NCBI RefSeq assembly: GCF_018274385.1
Contig: NZ_JAAFYZ010000039.1
Coordinates: forward strand, 1-60,451
DNA: 60,451 nt
Reading direction: 5' to 3'
Source: Catenulispora pinistramenti
Lineage (GTDB): Bacteria; Actinomycetota; Actinomycetes; Streptomycetales; Catenulisporaceae
Part shown: positions 7,941-17,160 of the stretch, piece after piece
How positions within the stretch are numbered: the stretch's first letter is position 1
How the letters are laid out: each line of letters begins with the position of its first letter
The notes under the pieces: model-generated
What the model was told of the DNA's origin: nothing
What the model saw: only the letters and a program-made list of their open reading frames with translations
Database searches by the model: none
Program-made: the position numbers and the translations under genes

Positions 7941-9512
7941 ATGGGCCTGATCGTCGAGACGGCCCGGGTCCCGATGCGGGACGGGACGGTCCTCACCGCC
8001 GACGTCCTGCGTCCGGACCGGGGCGGGCCGCTGCCGGTGCTGCTCTCCCGGACGCCTTACGGCCGGGCCCATTCACGGCAGGTCGAGGACGTCGTCGGGA
8101 TGGCCCGGGCCGGGTGGGCCGTGGTGGTCCAGGACGTGCGCGGCCGGGGCGAGAGCGGCGGCGTCTTCGAACCCTTCCACCAGGAGATCGCGGACGGCGC
8201 GGACACGGTCCGGTGGTGTGCCCGGCAGCCGTGGTCGGACGGGCGGGTCGCGATGTTCGGCGCCTCGTATCGGGCCGCCACGCAGTGGCTCGCCGCCCGG
8301 GCCGGGCCGCCCGGCCTCGTCGCGATCTCGCCGTACGTCAGCCCCGCCGGGTTCGCCGAGGGCTGGACGTTCGAGGGCGGGGTGCCGGTCCTCGGGTTCA
8401 CCCGCGCCTGGGCACTGGGGCTGGCCGCGAGCGGGTCCGCGCCGGACGAGGCGGCCGCCCGGCGCGCGGCGGAGCTGCGTGATCTCGCGCCTGATCCGAC
8501 TGCACGGGAACCGTGGGACGAGATCTTTCCACCGGCAAGGAACTGGGAGTGTTCGCCCAAGCAGAAGTACTGGGCGGCGATCTCCGGGGGCGGGCCCGCG
8601 CCGCCGGTCGCCGGGTTCCATGTCGCCGGGTGGCACGACGTGTTCTGCGAAGGCGCGCTGGCCGCCTTCCGCGCCGCCCGGCGGAGCGGGAAGCCGCAGC
8701 GGCTCGTCGTCGGGCCGTGGACGCACGGCGACGTCGGCGGACGCGTCGCGGGGGAGCTGGACCAAGGGGTGAACGCCGAGGCCGCCCGAGTGGGGCTTCC
8801 GGAGGAGCGCCTGCGCTGGCTGCGGGCCGCGCTCAAGCCGGAGGCGGCCGATCTGGGGGTGACGGTGTCGGTCTTCGAGATGGGCGCGGATCGGTGGCTG
8901 GAGCTGCCGGACTGGCCGCCGCCGGAGACGGAGGCCGAGGCCGGGCGGCGGACGTTGCGGCTGGGCGCCGACGGCGTGCTGAGCGAGGCTTCACAGGGGA
9001 CTGCGACGGTCGGCCTGGGCCCGCGGACCGTCGCGCACGATCCGCACGATCCGGCGCCGTCCCTCGGCGGACGGCTGTTCGGCGTGTGGCCGCGCCCCGG
9101 CCCGGCGGACCAGGCCGAGGTCGAGCGCCGGCCCGACGTCCTCACCTACACCTCGGCGCCGCTGGCGGCCGAGTTGGACGTGGTCGGCACGGTCCGGGCG
9201 CGGCTGCGGGTCCGCGCCTCGACAGCCGTCGCCGATGTGGTGCTCCGGCTGTGCGACGAGTATCCGGACGGCCGGTCCTATCCGGTCGCCGAACACGGCC
9301 ACCGGCTCTTCAGCGCGCCCGACCGCGATCAGGACCTCGTGCTGGACGTGGGCTCGACCGCGTGGCGGGTGCGGCCGGGCCACCGGATCCGGCTCTGCGT
9401 CGCCCCGGCTTCCTGGCCACGCCTTGCGGCCCTGCCAGACCGCTATACGCTGACCGTCGTCCACGCTCCTGATGCCCCGTCATGGTTGGAGCTCCCGGCG
9501 TTCCGTCGATAA
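7941..9512 (+). CDS. CocE/NonD family serine hydrolase (X-Pro dipeptidyl-peptidase fold)
   Basis: A 523-residue alpha/beta hydrolase without a signal peptide. VVVQDVRGRGESGG is the conserved block before the nucleophile, and MFGASYRAATQW holds the Gly-x-Ser-Tyr nucleophile element (Ser about residue 112). GWHDVFCEG and GPWTHGD supply the candidate acid and His. The C-terminal jelly-roll (LTYTSAPLAAELDVVGTVRARLRV) is characteristic of CocE/PepX_C. Members cleave esters or amides, including N-acyl compounds and acyl-amino acids. Directly downstream of the aminotransferase, it may release the amine or acid that the aminotransferase uses. Confidence 0.88.
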   Translation: MGLIVETARVPMRDGTVLTADVLRPDRGGPLPVLLSRTPYGRAHSRQVEDVVGMARAGWAVVVQDVRGRGESGGVFEPFHQEIADGADTVRWCARQPWSDGRVAMFGASYRAATQWLAARAGPPGLVAISPYVSPAGFAEGWTFEGGVPVLGFTRAWALGLAASGSAPDEAAARRAAELRDLAPDPTAREPWDEIFPPARNWECSPKQKYWAAISGGGPAPPVAGFHVAGWHDVFCEGALAAFRAARRSGKPQRLVVGPWTHGDVGGRVAGELDQGVNAEAARVGLPEERLRWLRAALKPEAADLGVTVSVFEMGADRWLELPDWPPPETEAEAGRRTLRLGADGVLSEASQGTATVGLGPRTVAHDPHDPAPSLGGRLFGVWPRPGPADQAEVERRPDVLTYTSAPLAAELDVVGTVRARLRVRASTAVADVVLRLCDEYPDGRSYPVAEHGHRLFSAPDRDQDLVLDVGSTAWRVRPGHRIRLCVAPASWPRLAALPDRYTLTVVHAPDAPSWLELPAFRR

Positions 9513-9530
9513 GATGAAACACATCATTCA
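9513..9530. promoter_or_regulatory. Operator candidate upstream of the IclR gene
   Basis: GATGAAACACATCATTCA lies between the hydrolase stop and the IclR start. It combines GATG/CATC inverted arms with a TGAAAC half-site. It resembles the KdgR-type IclR box (AATGAAAC...GTTTCATT) and the other AATGAA elements of this island. It would allow autoregulation. Only the sequence is observed. Confidence 0.45.
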
Positions 9531-9553
9531 CTGATCGAGACACGAGGCATGCG

Positions 9554-10474
9554 GTGGCAGTGACCAGGTCGGCCAAGCGGAGGACGGACGAGCCCGAGGA
9601 GCCGACGGAGCCGGCCCGGGCTCCAGAGGCCCCAGCTCCAGAGGCCCCAGAGGAAGGCGCTGCGGACGGCTCGGAGGAGCGTGACTACTCGGTGCGGGCC
9701 GTCGCGCGGGTCTGCGCCATCCTCAACCTGCTGCAGGAGTCGGTCGACGGGGTGTCGCTCATCGACGTCGCGGAGGCCACCGGCCTGCCCAAGTCCTCGG
9801 CGTTCCGCTATCTGTGGACGCTGGAGACCCGGCGCTACGTGGAGCGCGACCCCGCCACCGGCATGTTCCGGCTGGGCCTGGGGTTCGTCGGGATGCAGTC
9901 CCGGCACCTGGAGGTGCTGCGCCAGCGCGCGCGCCCGGTGCTGGAGCGGCTGCGCGACGAACTCGGCGAGACGCTGAACCTCGGCGTGCTGGACGGCGAC
10001 ACCACGATCTACCTCGACATCGTCGAGAGCCGCCGGGGCGTCCGGCTGGCCGCCACGCGCGGGGACCGCGACCCGATCCACTCCACGGCGCTCGGCAAGG
10101 CCATCGCGGCCCGCCTGCCCGAGGCCCAGGTGCGGGGGATACTGGCCGCCGGGATGCCGGCGCGCACCGCCAACACCATCACCACGCCCGAGGACTACCT
10201 CAACGAGCTGGGCCGGGTGCGCCGCCTGGGGTACGCCTTCGACGACGGCGAGAACGAGATCGACGGACGCTGCCTGGCCGTGCCGATCGAGGGCACGCCG
10301 TTCCCGGCGGCGCTGAGCCTGAGCGCGCCCTCGGCGCGGTTCCCGCTGCGGCAGGTCGAGGAGGTCGCGACCGCGCTGAAGGCCGCGGCGGCGACGCTGA
10401 CCGCGGCCCCCGACGTGGCGGCCCTGCCGGGTGCTGCCGGTGCTGCCGGTGTCCCCAGCGCTCCAAAAAAATGA
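9554..10474 (+). CDS. IclR family transcriptional regulator
   Basis: A 306-residue regulator from GTG 9554 (CGAGG upstream). The first 45 residues are a charged Glu/Pro/Ala-rich tail not common in the family. The winged helix follows: AVARVCAILNLLQ, then LIDVAEATGLPKSSAFRYLW. The effector domain contains LNLGVLDGDTTIYLDIVES and the signature IHSTALGKAIAA. It ends in an Ala/Gly/Pro-rich low-complexity tail. IclR proteins bind small acids or sugar acids and control catabolic operons. Placed mid-island with related palindromes in surrounding promoter gaps, it is the best candidate for the island's master regulator. Confidence 0.92.
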   Translation: MAVTRSAKRRTDEPEEPTEPARAPEAPAPEAPEEGAADGSEERDYSVRAVARVCAILNLLQESVDGVSLIDVAEATGLPKSSAFRYLWTLETRRYVERDPATGMFRLGLGFVGMQSRHLEVLRQRARPVLERLRDELGETLNLGVLDGDTTIYLDIVESRRGVRLAATRGDRDPIHSTALGKAIAARLPEAQVRGILAAGMPARTANTITTPEDYLNELGRVRRLGYAFDDGENEIDGRCLAVPIEGTPFPAALSLSAPSARFPLRQVEEVATALKAAAATLTAAPDVAALPGAAGAAGVPSAPKK

Positions 10475-10513
10475 AATAAGCATTTTGCTTGACGGAATGC
10501 CGCCCCGGATAGT
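10469..10513 (+). promoter_or_regulatory. Promoter and operator upstream of the second Gfo/Idh/MocA gene
   Basis: AAATG and CATTT arms (10469-10485, 7-base centre) form an operator-like repeat. TTGCTT at 10485-10490 and GATAGT at 10508-10513, 17 bases apart, form a sigma-70-like promoter overlapping it. A start point near 10520 would leave only a few bases before ATG 10525, so the transcript may be nearly leaderless. The same AAATGAA-N4-GCATT pattern recurs on the minus strand near 17064-17083. Confidence 0.5.
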
Positions 10514-10524
10514 CTGATGAGGAC

Positions 10525-11559
10525 ATGCGATTCGGAGTGCTCGGCTGTGGTTCGTACGGCGTGGTCCACGCCAAGGTGATTTCCTCGATGCCCGATCAGG
10601 CCCGGCTGGTCGCGGTGGCCGACGCGGTCCCGGACCGGGCCGCGGCGGTGGCCGGGGAGCTCGGCTGCGAAGCGGTCGAGGGTCTGGAAGCGCTGTGCCG
10701 GCGCGCGGACGTCGACGCGATCAGCGTCAGCATCCCGCACGGCCTGCACGCCGACGCGGTCGTGACCGCGCTGGAAGCGGGCAAGCACGTGCTGGTCGAG
10801 AAGCCGCTGGACATCAGCCTGGTCGCCGCCGACCGGGTGATCGAGGCCGAGCGCCGGACCGGGCTGACCGTCGGCGTGATGAGCCAGCGCCGCTTCGAGC
10901 CCGCGGCCGTCCGCGTCAAGGCGGCGATCGACGCCGGGGACCTGGGACGGCTCACGTCCGGCATGGCCGAGACGACGAGCTGGCGGCCGCAGTCCTACTA
11001 TGACTCGACGCCCTGGCGCGGCACGGCGGCCGTCGAGGGCGGCGGAGCCCTGATGACGCTCGGCGTGCACTCCCTGGACCTGCTGCTGTGGTTCCTGGGG
11101 GAGCCGGTCGCGGTGCAGGCGCAGGCCGGACAGCTCGCGCACGAGCGGATCGAGGTCGAGGACACGCTCGTCGGGACCGTCCGCTTCGCCTCCGGCGCCG
11201 TCGCCGGGGTCAGCGCGACCACCGCGGCCTACCCGGGGCGCGACTCACGGGTCGCGGTATACGGCGACCTCGGTAGCGCCCAAGTCGGCGAGCGCGAACT
11301 CGGGTACCTGCGCACGACCCGCCTCCAGCCGGGGACCGAGCGGGTCGCCGAGACGGCCGCCTACCCTGAGCACTCCGCACTGTCCGGCGGTGACGCCATC
11401 GACATCTACGGTGCGGCGCAAGCCCAGTACCGGGACTTCGTCGCCGCCGTCCGCGACGGCCGGCCGCCGGCGATCGGCACGGCCGACGGGCGGCGGGTGC
11501 TGGCCACGGTGCTGGGGCTCTACGAGTCCGCGCGTACCGGCGACACCGTCAAGCTGTGA
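10525..11559 (+). CDS. Gfo/Idh/MocA family oxidoreductase
   Basis: A 344-residue NAD(P)-dependent dehydrogenase of usual family length. MRFGVLGCGSYGVVHA is the Rossmann glycine motif, VLVEKPLDIS (residues 91-100) is the E-K-P signature, and GGGALMTLGVHSLDLLLWF is the catalytic G-x-H-x-x-D helix. WRGTAAVEGGG is the substrate loop common to inositol and aldose oxidoreductases. It begins just after the IclR gene behind its own promoter, and the next gene starts within its stop codon (TGATG). It probably oxidises a sugar released from the same substrate as the leftward operon. Confidence 0.9.
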   Translation: MRFGVLGCGSYGVVHAKVISSMPDQARLVAVADAVPDRAAAVAGELGCEAVEGLEALCRRADVDAISVSIPHGLHADAVVTALEAGKHVLVEKPLDISLVAADRVIEAERRTGLTVGVMSQRRFEPAAVRVKAAIDAGDLGRLTSGMAETTSWRPQSYYDSTPWRGTAAVEGGGALMTLGVHSLDLLLWFLGEPVAVQAQAGQLAHERIEVEDTLVGTVRFASGAVAGVSATTAAYPGRDSRVAVYGDLGSAQVGERELGYLRTTRLQPGTERVAETAAYPEHSALSGGDAIDIYGAAQAQYRDFVAAVRDGRPPAIGTADGRRVLATVLGLYESARTGDTVKL

Positions 11560-13877
11560 TGAGCGGGCTTGTGCTGAGCGAGCTGCTGGGGCTGGTCGAG
11601 GGGTTGCCTCTGACGCGTGTGGGCGACGAGGAGGAGGCGGGGCTGCTGCTCACGTCGCTGCCGTGGCCGCGTGCCGAACCGGGCCCGGTGTCGCTCGGCG
11701 GGCAGCCTACTGATGCTTTGCGGCTGGGGGCGTGGCCGGGCACCGGGTTCGCGCGCCGGCTGATTCTCGCGGCGGACGCCGGAGAGGCCGGGGCCGCGCC
11801 GGCGATGCTCCCGGTTGTCCGAGGGGATGTCGCCGTCGGCGACGGCTCTCCGCCGTGGGCGGCGACGGAGGTCTTCGAGCGGAGCCCGGAGCCCGGCTAC
11901 GTCTGGGAACGCAGCCTCTTGAGACTGGGGTTCGGCGGCCGGTCGGTCGGCCTGGCGATGGGGTTGCGAACCGGCGGGACGGTGCATTGGTGGGAGGCCT
12001 GCCGCCTGGTCGTCGTGGAGCAGACCGAGGAACGCCTCACGGTCGAGATGGGCGGCACGATCGCGCACCGCCACCTCACCGGCGCCGACCACCGCGAGCA
12101 GCCCAGCTACACCAACACGTTCGTCCACCTGCACAACTGGCTCAACGCGAGCATCCATGTGCGGCTGCACCGCAACGGCGTGTGCGAGGTCTTCGCTCGG
12201 CATGTCAACGCGCGGTTCGTGGACGACGGGCTGGCGTTGGAGGACGTCGTCCCGGTCCTGGGCATCCAGACCGCCGAGCCGGCCGATTCCCCTGGCCTGC
12301 CTGAGCGCTGGGACGGCTCGTCCCGCCGGCTCACGGTCGGCGCCGCGCGCTTCGACTTCGCCGAGGTGGCCCGGCTGGCGACTCCGACGCGGCCCGGCGA
12401 CATCAGGAGCGAAGACGGTTGGGTGGTCCTCCAGCCCTACGCCGGGGTCGAGCTGTTCGGCGGCGCCTGTCCCGATGAGCAGACCGGCGACCCGTTCCTC
12501 TTCCGGTCCGAAGACCGGGCCTTCCCGCGCGGAATGGCGCGGACGCTTCGCTTCTCATTGAGTCTGTCCGACCGCTCACCCACAGTGGTCCGCTATCTCG
12601 CGCCGGACTGGTGGTACGGCCTCTGCGAAGAGCTCACCACCCGATCCGTGCTGCCGGTCACGACCGCGGACGACGAGCGGAGCCTGGGGGCGGCGCGGCG
12701 CTGGGTACGCGAACATATGGTGCGCGGCGGGTTCGAGGACGCCACCGTCCCGCGCAACGATTTCCAGCGGTGGGACCTGCCCGACGGCCCGCGCTACGAA
12801 CCCGGCTGGGAGGGCGAGCTCCCGTACGCGCTGCTGCTCGACGCCTGGCGGACCGGGGACGGGTACCAGGACGCGCTGCGTGCCGCGTATGCGATCACTG
12901 ACATCGCGGTCGACCACGCCGCGAAACTCATGCGGATGCACGGCCACCCGCCGAACGCGCTGTCGCTGCCGATGAGCCGGATGCAGGGCACGATCGCCGC
13001 CTACCTGGAGACCGGCGACCCCTTCCTGCTGCGCACCGCGCAGACTGTGGTGGAAAGTGCGCACGCCACGCACCTGAACTCCTGGCCACGCCTCGCCGTC
13101 GGCCGCGACGCGTGCTACCTGCGCGCCGCGATCCTGCTCTACCGCTACCTCGGCGACGAATACTTCCTCCGCCTGGCCGACGAGGGCGCACAGACCGTGG
13201 CGGCGAGCCAGCGAGCCAACGGCACCTTCGGCGACCAGGGCGGCGGCGCGGGCATGCACGCCTGGATGGGGTACATCACCAAGCCGTGGATGGGGCTGCT
13301 GGCCCTCGGCGGCCTGCTGGACCGTCTGGAACTCCGGCCCGAAGGGACCTCGCCGGACGAGGCGGCCCTCGGCCCCCTGCACGACGCCGTGCTCCGCTTC
13401 GGCGACTGGCTGCTGGCCGAACGCGGCGCCGGAGGCTGGTCCTACCAGCACGACTACGACGGCCGCCGGACCCACGAGGATCTACGGACCGGCAAGGTCT
13501 ACCCGCTGCCCACCCCGCCGCCGTACTGGCACCACGACACCTTGGCACGTCTGCTGGCCTACTGTTCGGTGAGCACCGGAGACCCGGCCTACCTACAGGC
13601 ATGGCGCGAAAGCCACGACCTGTTCTGGACGCCGGACGCCGGCACGAGCGCCGGCGCTGGCGCGAGCGATCCGATCTCGGCCAGCGGCGTGGCCGACCAC
13701 GTCGTCGGCGCCGCGCTGCAGTTCGTTCCCGCGCTGCACGACCGGTTGTGGGCCGTGCGCTGGCCGGACGGATCCGCTGAATCAGCACCCGCCATGGCGG
13801 CGCTCGCAGGGCCGGCATCCGGGGCGGCGACGGTCTCCGCCCCGGACGGGAGGCGTCCGCTACCGCCGGTGCGGTGA
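11559..13877 (+). CDS. Large cytoplasmic protein with probable alpha/alpha-toroid glycosidase-like domain
   Basis: A 772-residue protein from ATG 11559 (GTG 11556 also possible), overlapping the previous stop. There is no signal peptide. Residues about 1-360 are rich in beta strands with many Trp and His (HWWEACRLVVV, NTFVHLHNWLNASIHVRLH). From about 370 a helical repeat region follows, with GW-x-GELPYALLLDAWR, RLAVGRDACYLRAAILLY and GGWSYQHDYDGRR. A beta domain followed by a six-hairpin toroid recalls GH families 88, 105, 127 and relatives, but I could not match catalytic residues to one family. Coupling to the oxidoreductase suggests intracellular cleavage of an imported oligosaccharide or glycoconjugate. 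Confidence 0.6.
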   Translation: MSGLVLSELLGLVEGLPLTRVGDEEEAGLLLTSLPWPRAEPGPVSLGGQPTDALRLGAWPGTGFARRLILAADAGEAGAAPAMLPVVRGDVAVGDGSPPWAATEVFERSPEPGYVWERSLLRLGFGGRSVGLAMGLRTGGTVHWWEACRLVVVEQTEERLTVEMGGTIAHRHLTGADHREQPSYTNTFVHLHNWLNASIHVRLHRNGVCEVFARHVNARFVDDGLALEDVVPVLGIQTAEPADSPGLPERWDGSSRRLTVGAARFDFAEVARLATPTRPGDIRSEDGWVVLQPYAGVELFGGACPDEQTGDPFLFRSEDRAFPRGMARTLRFSLSLSDRSPTVVRYLAPDWWYGLCEELTTRSVLPVTTADDERSLGAARRWVREHMVRGGFEDATVPRNDFQRWDLPDGPRYEPGWEGELPYALLLDAWRTGDGYQDALRAAYAITDIAVDHAAKLMRMHGHPPNALSLPMSRMQGTIAAYLETGDPFLLRTAQTVVESAHATHLNSWPRLAVGRDACYLRAAILLYRYLGDEYFLRLADEGAQTVAASQRANGTFGDQGGGAGMHAWMGYITKPWMGLLALGGLLDRLELRPEGTSPDEAALGPLHDAVLRFGDWLLAERGAGGWSYQHDYDGRRTHEDLRTGKVYPLPTPPPYWHHDTLARLLAYCSVSTGDPAYLQAWRESHDLFWTPDAGTSAGAGASDPISASGVADHVVGAALQFVPALHDRLWAVRWPDGSAESAPAMAALAGPASGAATVSAPDGRRPLPPVR

Positions 13878-13902
13878 CCGGGATTGTTCGCCGGGTCGGC
13901 TA

Positions 13903-14514
13903 CTAGCCTTCGATACCGCGCTGCTCCCGCTTGTGCAGCCGCCGCAGCTTGTCGGGCGGAAGCTCGTGGACCACATGGACGGTGCCGAGGACGGCGACGC
14001 CGGTAACGGTGATCCGGTGTGCCGCGGACCTGGCGCGGCCGGGCTCGTCGCGTCCGCGGGTGAAGCCACCGAGGACCGACTTGCCTTCGACGCGGACCTC
14101 GACGTCCGGCGGGACGACCACGTAGACCGTGCTCACCCACGCGTTGACGCGGATGGTCGTCTCCGAACCGGTGAACTCGGCGTTCCGCAGGTCGATGACG
14201 CCCGAGCCGATCACCGCGGTGCCGGTGTAGCCGTCGCCGACCACCCATTCGCCGCCGCGGCTGATGTCGCTGAGCACGCCCAGGTCCTTGGCGGCCGTCG
14301 GCGCGGCGTCCGCCGGGCGGGCGGGTCGCAGGTCACTGACGATCGTCGCGAGCTCGCCGCGGGACTTCGCAGCGAAGACCCGCTCCAGGCGTTCCTCCAG
14401 CTCGGCCGGGGTCACGCGGCCGTCGGCCGTGGCGGCCTGGAGGACCTGCGCCGCGCGTTCCCGGTCGGCGTCGGACGCGCGGAGGGCGGCGTCGGCGGGC
14501 TCGATGGCGTCCAT
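13903..14514 (-). CDS. DUF1707 domain protein with LiaF-like C-terminal domain
   Basis: A 203-residue protein. The N-terminal ALRASDADRERAAQVLQ and GRVTPAELEERLERVFAAKSRGEL form the DUF1707 helical motif found in many actinobacterial proteins. The C-terminal half (GVIDLRNAEFTGSETTIRVNAWVSTVYVVVPPDVEVRV) is the beta-rich LiaF/DUF2154 cell-wall-stress domain. No transmembrane helix links them, which differs from full LiaF. It is transcribed toward the glycosidase-like gene, with only 25 bases between stops, and stands alone. It is probably a general cell-envelope protein unrelated to the catabolic genes. Confidence 0.8.
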   Translation of the reverse strand: MDAIEPADAALRASDADRERAAQVLQAATADGRVTPAELEERLERVFAAKSRGELATIVSDLRPARPADAAPTAAKDLGVLSDISRGGEWVVGDGYTGTAVIGSGVIDLRNAEFTGSETTIRVNAWVSTVYVVVPPDVEVRVEGKSVLGGFTRGRDEPGRARSAAHRITVTGVAVLGTVHVVHELPPDKLRRLHKREQRGIEG

Positions 14515-14592
14515 TTCTTGAGGATAGGGGTGGGACGTGGGCGAGCGGCGGGTCTCTGCTCGCCAGCCCGGCGGATGTCCGCGGTCACCGCA

Positions 14593-15747
14593 CTAGCGGA
14601 TGCCGACGCCTGAGGCCGAGACTTCAAGGCAGCCGTCCCGCTCGGTGACCAGCCCGGGCCGCTCGACGGAGAGCTCCGCGTTCCCCGCCGGGGCGTATTG
14701 CAGGCTGTTGCACTCGAATGCGGGCACTGAGTAGGAGCAGTGCGCGGCGAACACCGCCGCGTGGGCGAGCGCCGGGCCCACGTGGGTGAGGTCCTGCTGC
14801 ACCACGAACCGCCGGCGCTTCCGCGCCCAGCAGTACGCGAGCAGGGCCGAGCTCTGGCCGCGACAGGTCTTCACCACGATGCCGTCCCAGCCGGTCAGGG
14901 CGTCCAGCTCGCGCGGGTCCGGCAGCCCTTCGTCGGCCAGGACCGGGAGGGGACCGGCGGCGCCGGGACCGGGCGCGCCGCGGGGCACCGGCTGCTCGAC
15001 GTACTCGACGTGCCCCGCGTACTCGGCCCGCACCGAGCTGAGCAGCCGGGCCAGATCCGCGGCGCCGGTGTAGGCCTCGTTCGGGTCGAGCGAGATCCGC
15101 GCCCCGTGGGCGGCGACCGCGCGCACCCGCGCGATGTCGGCGTCGACGCGGCCGGTCAGCTTCAGCTTGACCCAGTGCCGGCCGGCGGCGTCGGCGGCCG
15201 GCTCGGCCACGCCCAGGACGTGCTGCACGGGCAGCGTTGTCGCGGGTGTGGCCGAGAGCTGATCGCCCGGCCAGCTGCCGGCGAAGTCCGGGCCGAGGTA
15301 GGCGCCGAGATCGGCGTTCAGGAACCGCTCGTCGTACATGCGGTAGGCGCTGAGCCCGGCGGCCCTGGCCCAGGCGTCGTGGACGGCCTGGTCGACCGGG
15401 CCCGCCGCGACCTCGGCGGCCAGGCGCGGCCCGGAGGACCGCGCGACCAGGTCGAGCAGCCTCGCGCCGTGCTGGAGCGGGTCGGCGGTGCCGAACGCGG
15501 GCAGCGCGGCGGCCAGGCCGCGGACGGTGGCGCGCATGGCGTCGTCGGTGCCGCCGGCCCAGGGGTGGGACAGCAGAACACTGCCGACCCCGTTCGCGGT
15601 GCGGCCGTTCCGCGCCTCCACCGACACGGTGACCGTTGCTTCGGTGAGTCCGGTGATGGGGCCCGAGCTGAGGGTCAGCGGCACGGCGAACGGTACCTGC
15701 CGGAAGCTCGGGACCGCCGCGACGATCCGGACGTCGGTCGGCTTCAC
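14593..15747 (-). CDS. Enolase superfamily protein (mandelate racemase/muconate lactonizing type)
   Basis: A 384-residue protein from GTG 15747, six bases after the aminotransferase stop. The barrel shows WVKLKLTG (Lys-x-Lys, general base), RISLDPNEAY (metal Asp), EYVEQPVP (second metal Glu), VLADEGL (third acidic ligand) and GIVVKTCRGQS (Lys on the opposite face, as in the MLE/dipeptide-epimerase group). The arrangement with Lys on both faces fits 1,1-proton transfer, such as racemisation or epimerisation, better than dehydration. It is an operon partner of the DegT aminotransferase. The substrate is unknown; an amino acid derivative or sugar acid is plausible. Confidence 0.82.
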   Translation of the reverse strand: MKPTDVRIVAAVPSFRQVPFAVPLTLSSGPITGLTEATVTVSVEARNGRTANGVGSVLLSHPWAGGTDDAMRATVRGLAAALPAFGTADPLQHGARLLDLVARSSGPRLAAEVAAGPVDQAVHDAWARAAGLSAYRMYDERFLNADLGAYLGPDFAGSWPGDQLSATPATTLPVQHVLGVAEPAADAAGRHWVKLKLTGRVDADIARVRAVAAHGARISLDPNEAYTGAADLARLLSSVRAEYAGHVEYVEQPVPRGAPGPGAAGPLPVLADEGLPDPRELDALTGWDGIVVKTCRGQSSALLAYCWARKRRRFVVQQDLTHVGPALAHAAVFAAHCSYSVPAFECNSLQYAPAGNAELSVERPGLVTERDGCLEVSASGVGIR

Positions 15748-15753
15748 CGGGCC

Positions 15754-17004
15754 TCAGCCCGCGAGGTGTGCGAAGTGCGCGAAGTGCGCATGGACCCGGC
15801 GGACCGCGGTGATGATGTCGTCCACGTCTTGATCGGAGTAGCGCTCGTTGCACTGCAGGACGACGAGAGTGCGCTCGATCATGTCCTCCGCGACCGGGCA
15901 GTCGCCCTTGGCGTAATGCCGTCCGTCGATCGGGAACCCCGAGATGCCGTACGTGCGCCGCTCGGCCATCGCCGGGGTGAGGTAGACGGGGCGGTCGAGA
16001 TAGCCCGCGGAGGCCGGGATGCCCTCGGCGAGCAGCGCGGCGCCGAAGTCCGCGTTGTCCGTGCCGACGAGCTCGGGATCGAGCAGGATCGGGTACAGCC
16101 AGAACGAGTGCCGGCTGATCTCCTCCGGCGAGGGCAGCCGGAGTCCGGCGAGGCCGTCGAGCTCCTTGGTCAGCCGCGCCGCCACCGCGCGCCGCGCCGC
16201 CACGATCTCCCCGAGCCGGGTGAGCTGGACCCGGGCCACCGCGCCGACCAGCTCGGTCATCCGGTAGTTGAGGCCGAGGAACAGGTGGGTGCGCTCGCCG
16301 GTGTCGCGCGGCCAGCCCTTGTCCGCGAACAGCCGCATCCGGCGCGCCAGCTCCGGATCGTCGGTGACGGTGAGTCCGCCGTCGCCGGCGGTGATGTGCT
16401 TGGTCTGCTGAAGGCTGAAACAGCCGATGTCGCCGCGGGTGCCGGCGTAGCCGGTGCCGCCGTGCGGGACCGTCAGGTAGGCCTGGGCGCAGTCCTCGAT
16501 GACAGTGATCCCGCGCGGTCGGCACAGTTCCACCAGTTCCCCGATCGGCGCGGGGCCGCCGAACAGGTGCACGGCGATCACCGCGCGGGTCCGGCTGGTG
16601 ATCTTCGCCGCGACGCTCTCCGGGGTCAGGCAGCCGGTGACCGGGTCGACGTCGGCGAAGACCGGGACCGCGTTGCAGGCCAGCACCGCGATCACGGTCC
16701 CGAAGTCGGTGACCGGCGGGACGATGACCTCGTCCCCGGGCTCCGGGTTCACGGCCGCCACCGCCAGGTGCAGCGCCGAGGTGCCGGAGGTGCTGGCCAC
16801 GGCGTGCGCGGTGCCGAGCAAGGCGGCGAACTCGGTCTCCAGCGCCGCGACTTCGGTGCCGGTGACGCGCCACAGGACGCCGGAGGCGATGACGCGTTCG
16901 ACCGCCTCCTGCTCGGCCCGGCCGAGGATGCGCCCGGAGGAGTCCAGGGAGGTGGGCAGGGGCTCGGTGCGGACGGGGGTTCCGCCGTGGAGGGCGAGCG
17001 GCAT
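15754..17004 (-). CDS. DegT/DnrJ/EryC1/StrS family PLP-dependent aminotransferase
   Basis: A 416-residue enzyme. ASTSGTSALHLAVAA is the PLP phosphate-binding Ser/Thr loop, VIEDCAQAYL holds the Asp contacting the pyridine nitrogen, and CFSLQQTKHITAGDGG contains the Schiff-base Lys. LNYRMTELVGAVARVQL is the family signature after the lysine. It starts GGTPVRTEPLPT, as in scyllo-inosose or amino-sugar transaminases of the StrS group. First gene of a leftward pair with the enolase-superfamily protein, divergent from the Tat-exported proteins. Such enzymes interconvert keto- and amino-sugars or inositols. Confidence 0.9.
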   Translation of the reverse strand: MPLALHGGTPVRTEPLPTSLDSSGRILGRAEQEAVERVIASGVLWRVTGTEVAALETEFAALLGTAHAVASTSGTSALHLAVAAVNPEPGDEVIVPPVTDFGTVIAVLACNAVPVFADVDPVTGCLTPESVAAKITSRTRAVIAVHLFGGPAPIGELVELCRPRGITVIEDCAQAYLTVPHGGTGYAGTRGDIGCFSLQQTKHITAGDGGLTVTDDPELARRMRLFADKGWPRDTGERTHLFLGLNYRMTELVGAVARVQLTRLGEIVAARRAVAARLTKELDGLAGLRLPSPEEISRHSFWLYPILLDPELVGTDNADFGAALLAEGIPASAGYLDRPVYLTPAMAERRTYGISGFPIDGRHYAKGDCPVAEDMIERTLVVLQCNERYSDQDVDDIITAVRRVHAHFAHFAHLAG

Positions 17005-17063
17005 CGGGTCGGCTCCTGGGAGATCGGTGGATGCGATGTCAGGGAGTATGACCGAAGCGATTC

Positions 17064-17086
17064 ACTCAATGCAACATTCATTTCAA
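17064..17086. promoter_or_regulatory. Operator candidate AAATGAA-N4-GCATT in the DegT/Tat-protein divergent gap
   Basis: On the minus strand the stretch reads AAATGAATGTTGCATT, with AAATG/CATT inverted arms around seven bases, the same spacing as the element at 10469-10485. It also contains the tight palindrome AATG-CAA-CATT (17068-17078, plus strand). It is placed 60-80 bases upstream of the DegT-type aminotransferase start. Confidence 0.5.
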
Positions 17087-17160
17087 TTTCGCACCCAAGG
17101 GGCGACGGGCTGACTGTTGACACCCCGTCCGCGGGCTTCTATCTTCACTTCCACGCCACC

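Noticed and set aside
14624-16873. 749-residue minus-strand open frame
   Set aside because: Composition is Arg/Gly/Ala-rich without any domain. It lies in the wrong frame over the enolase-superfamily and DegT genes.
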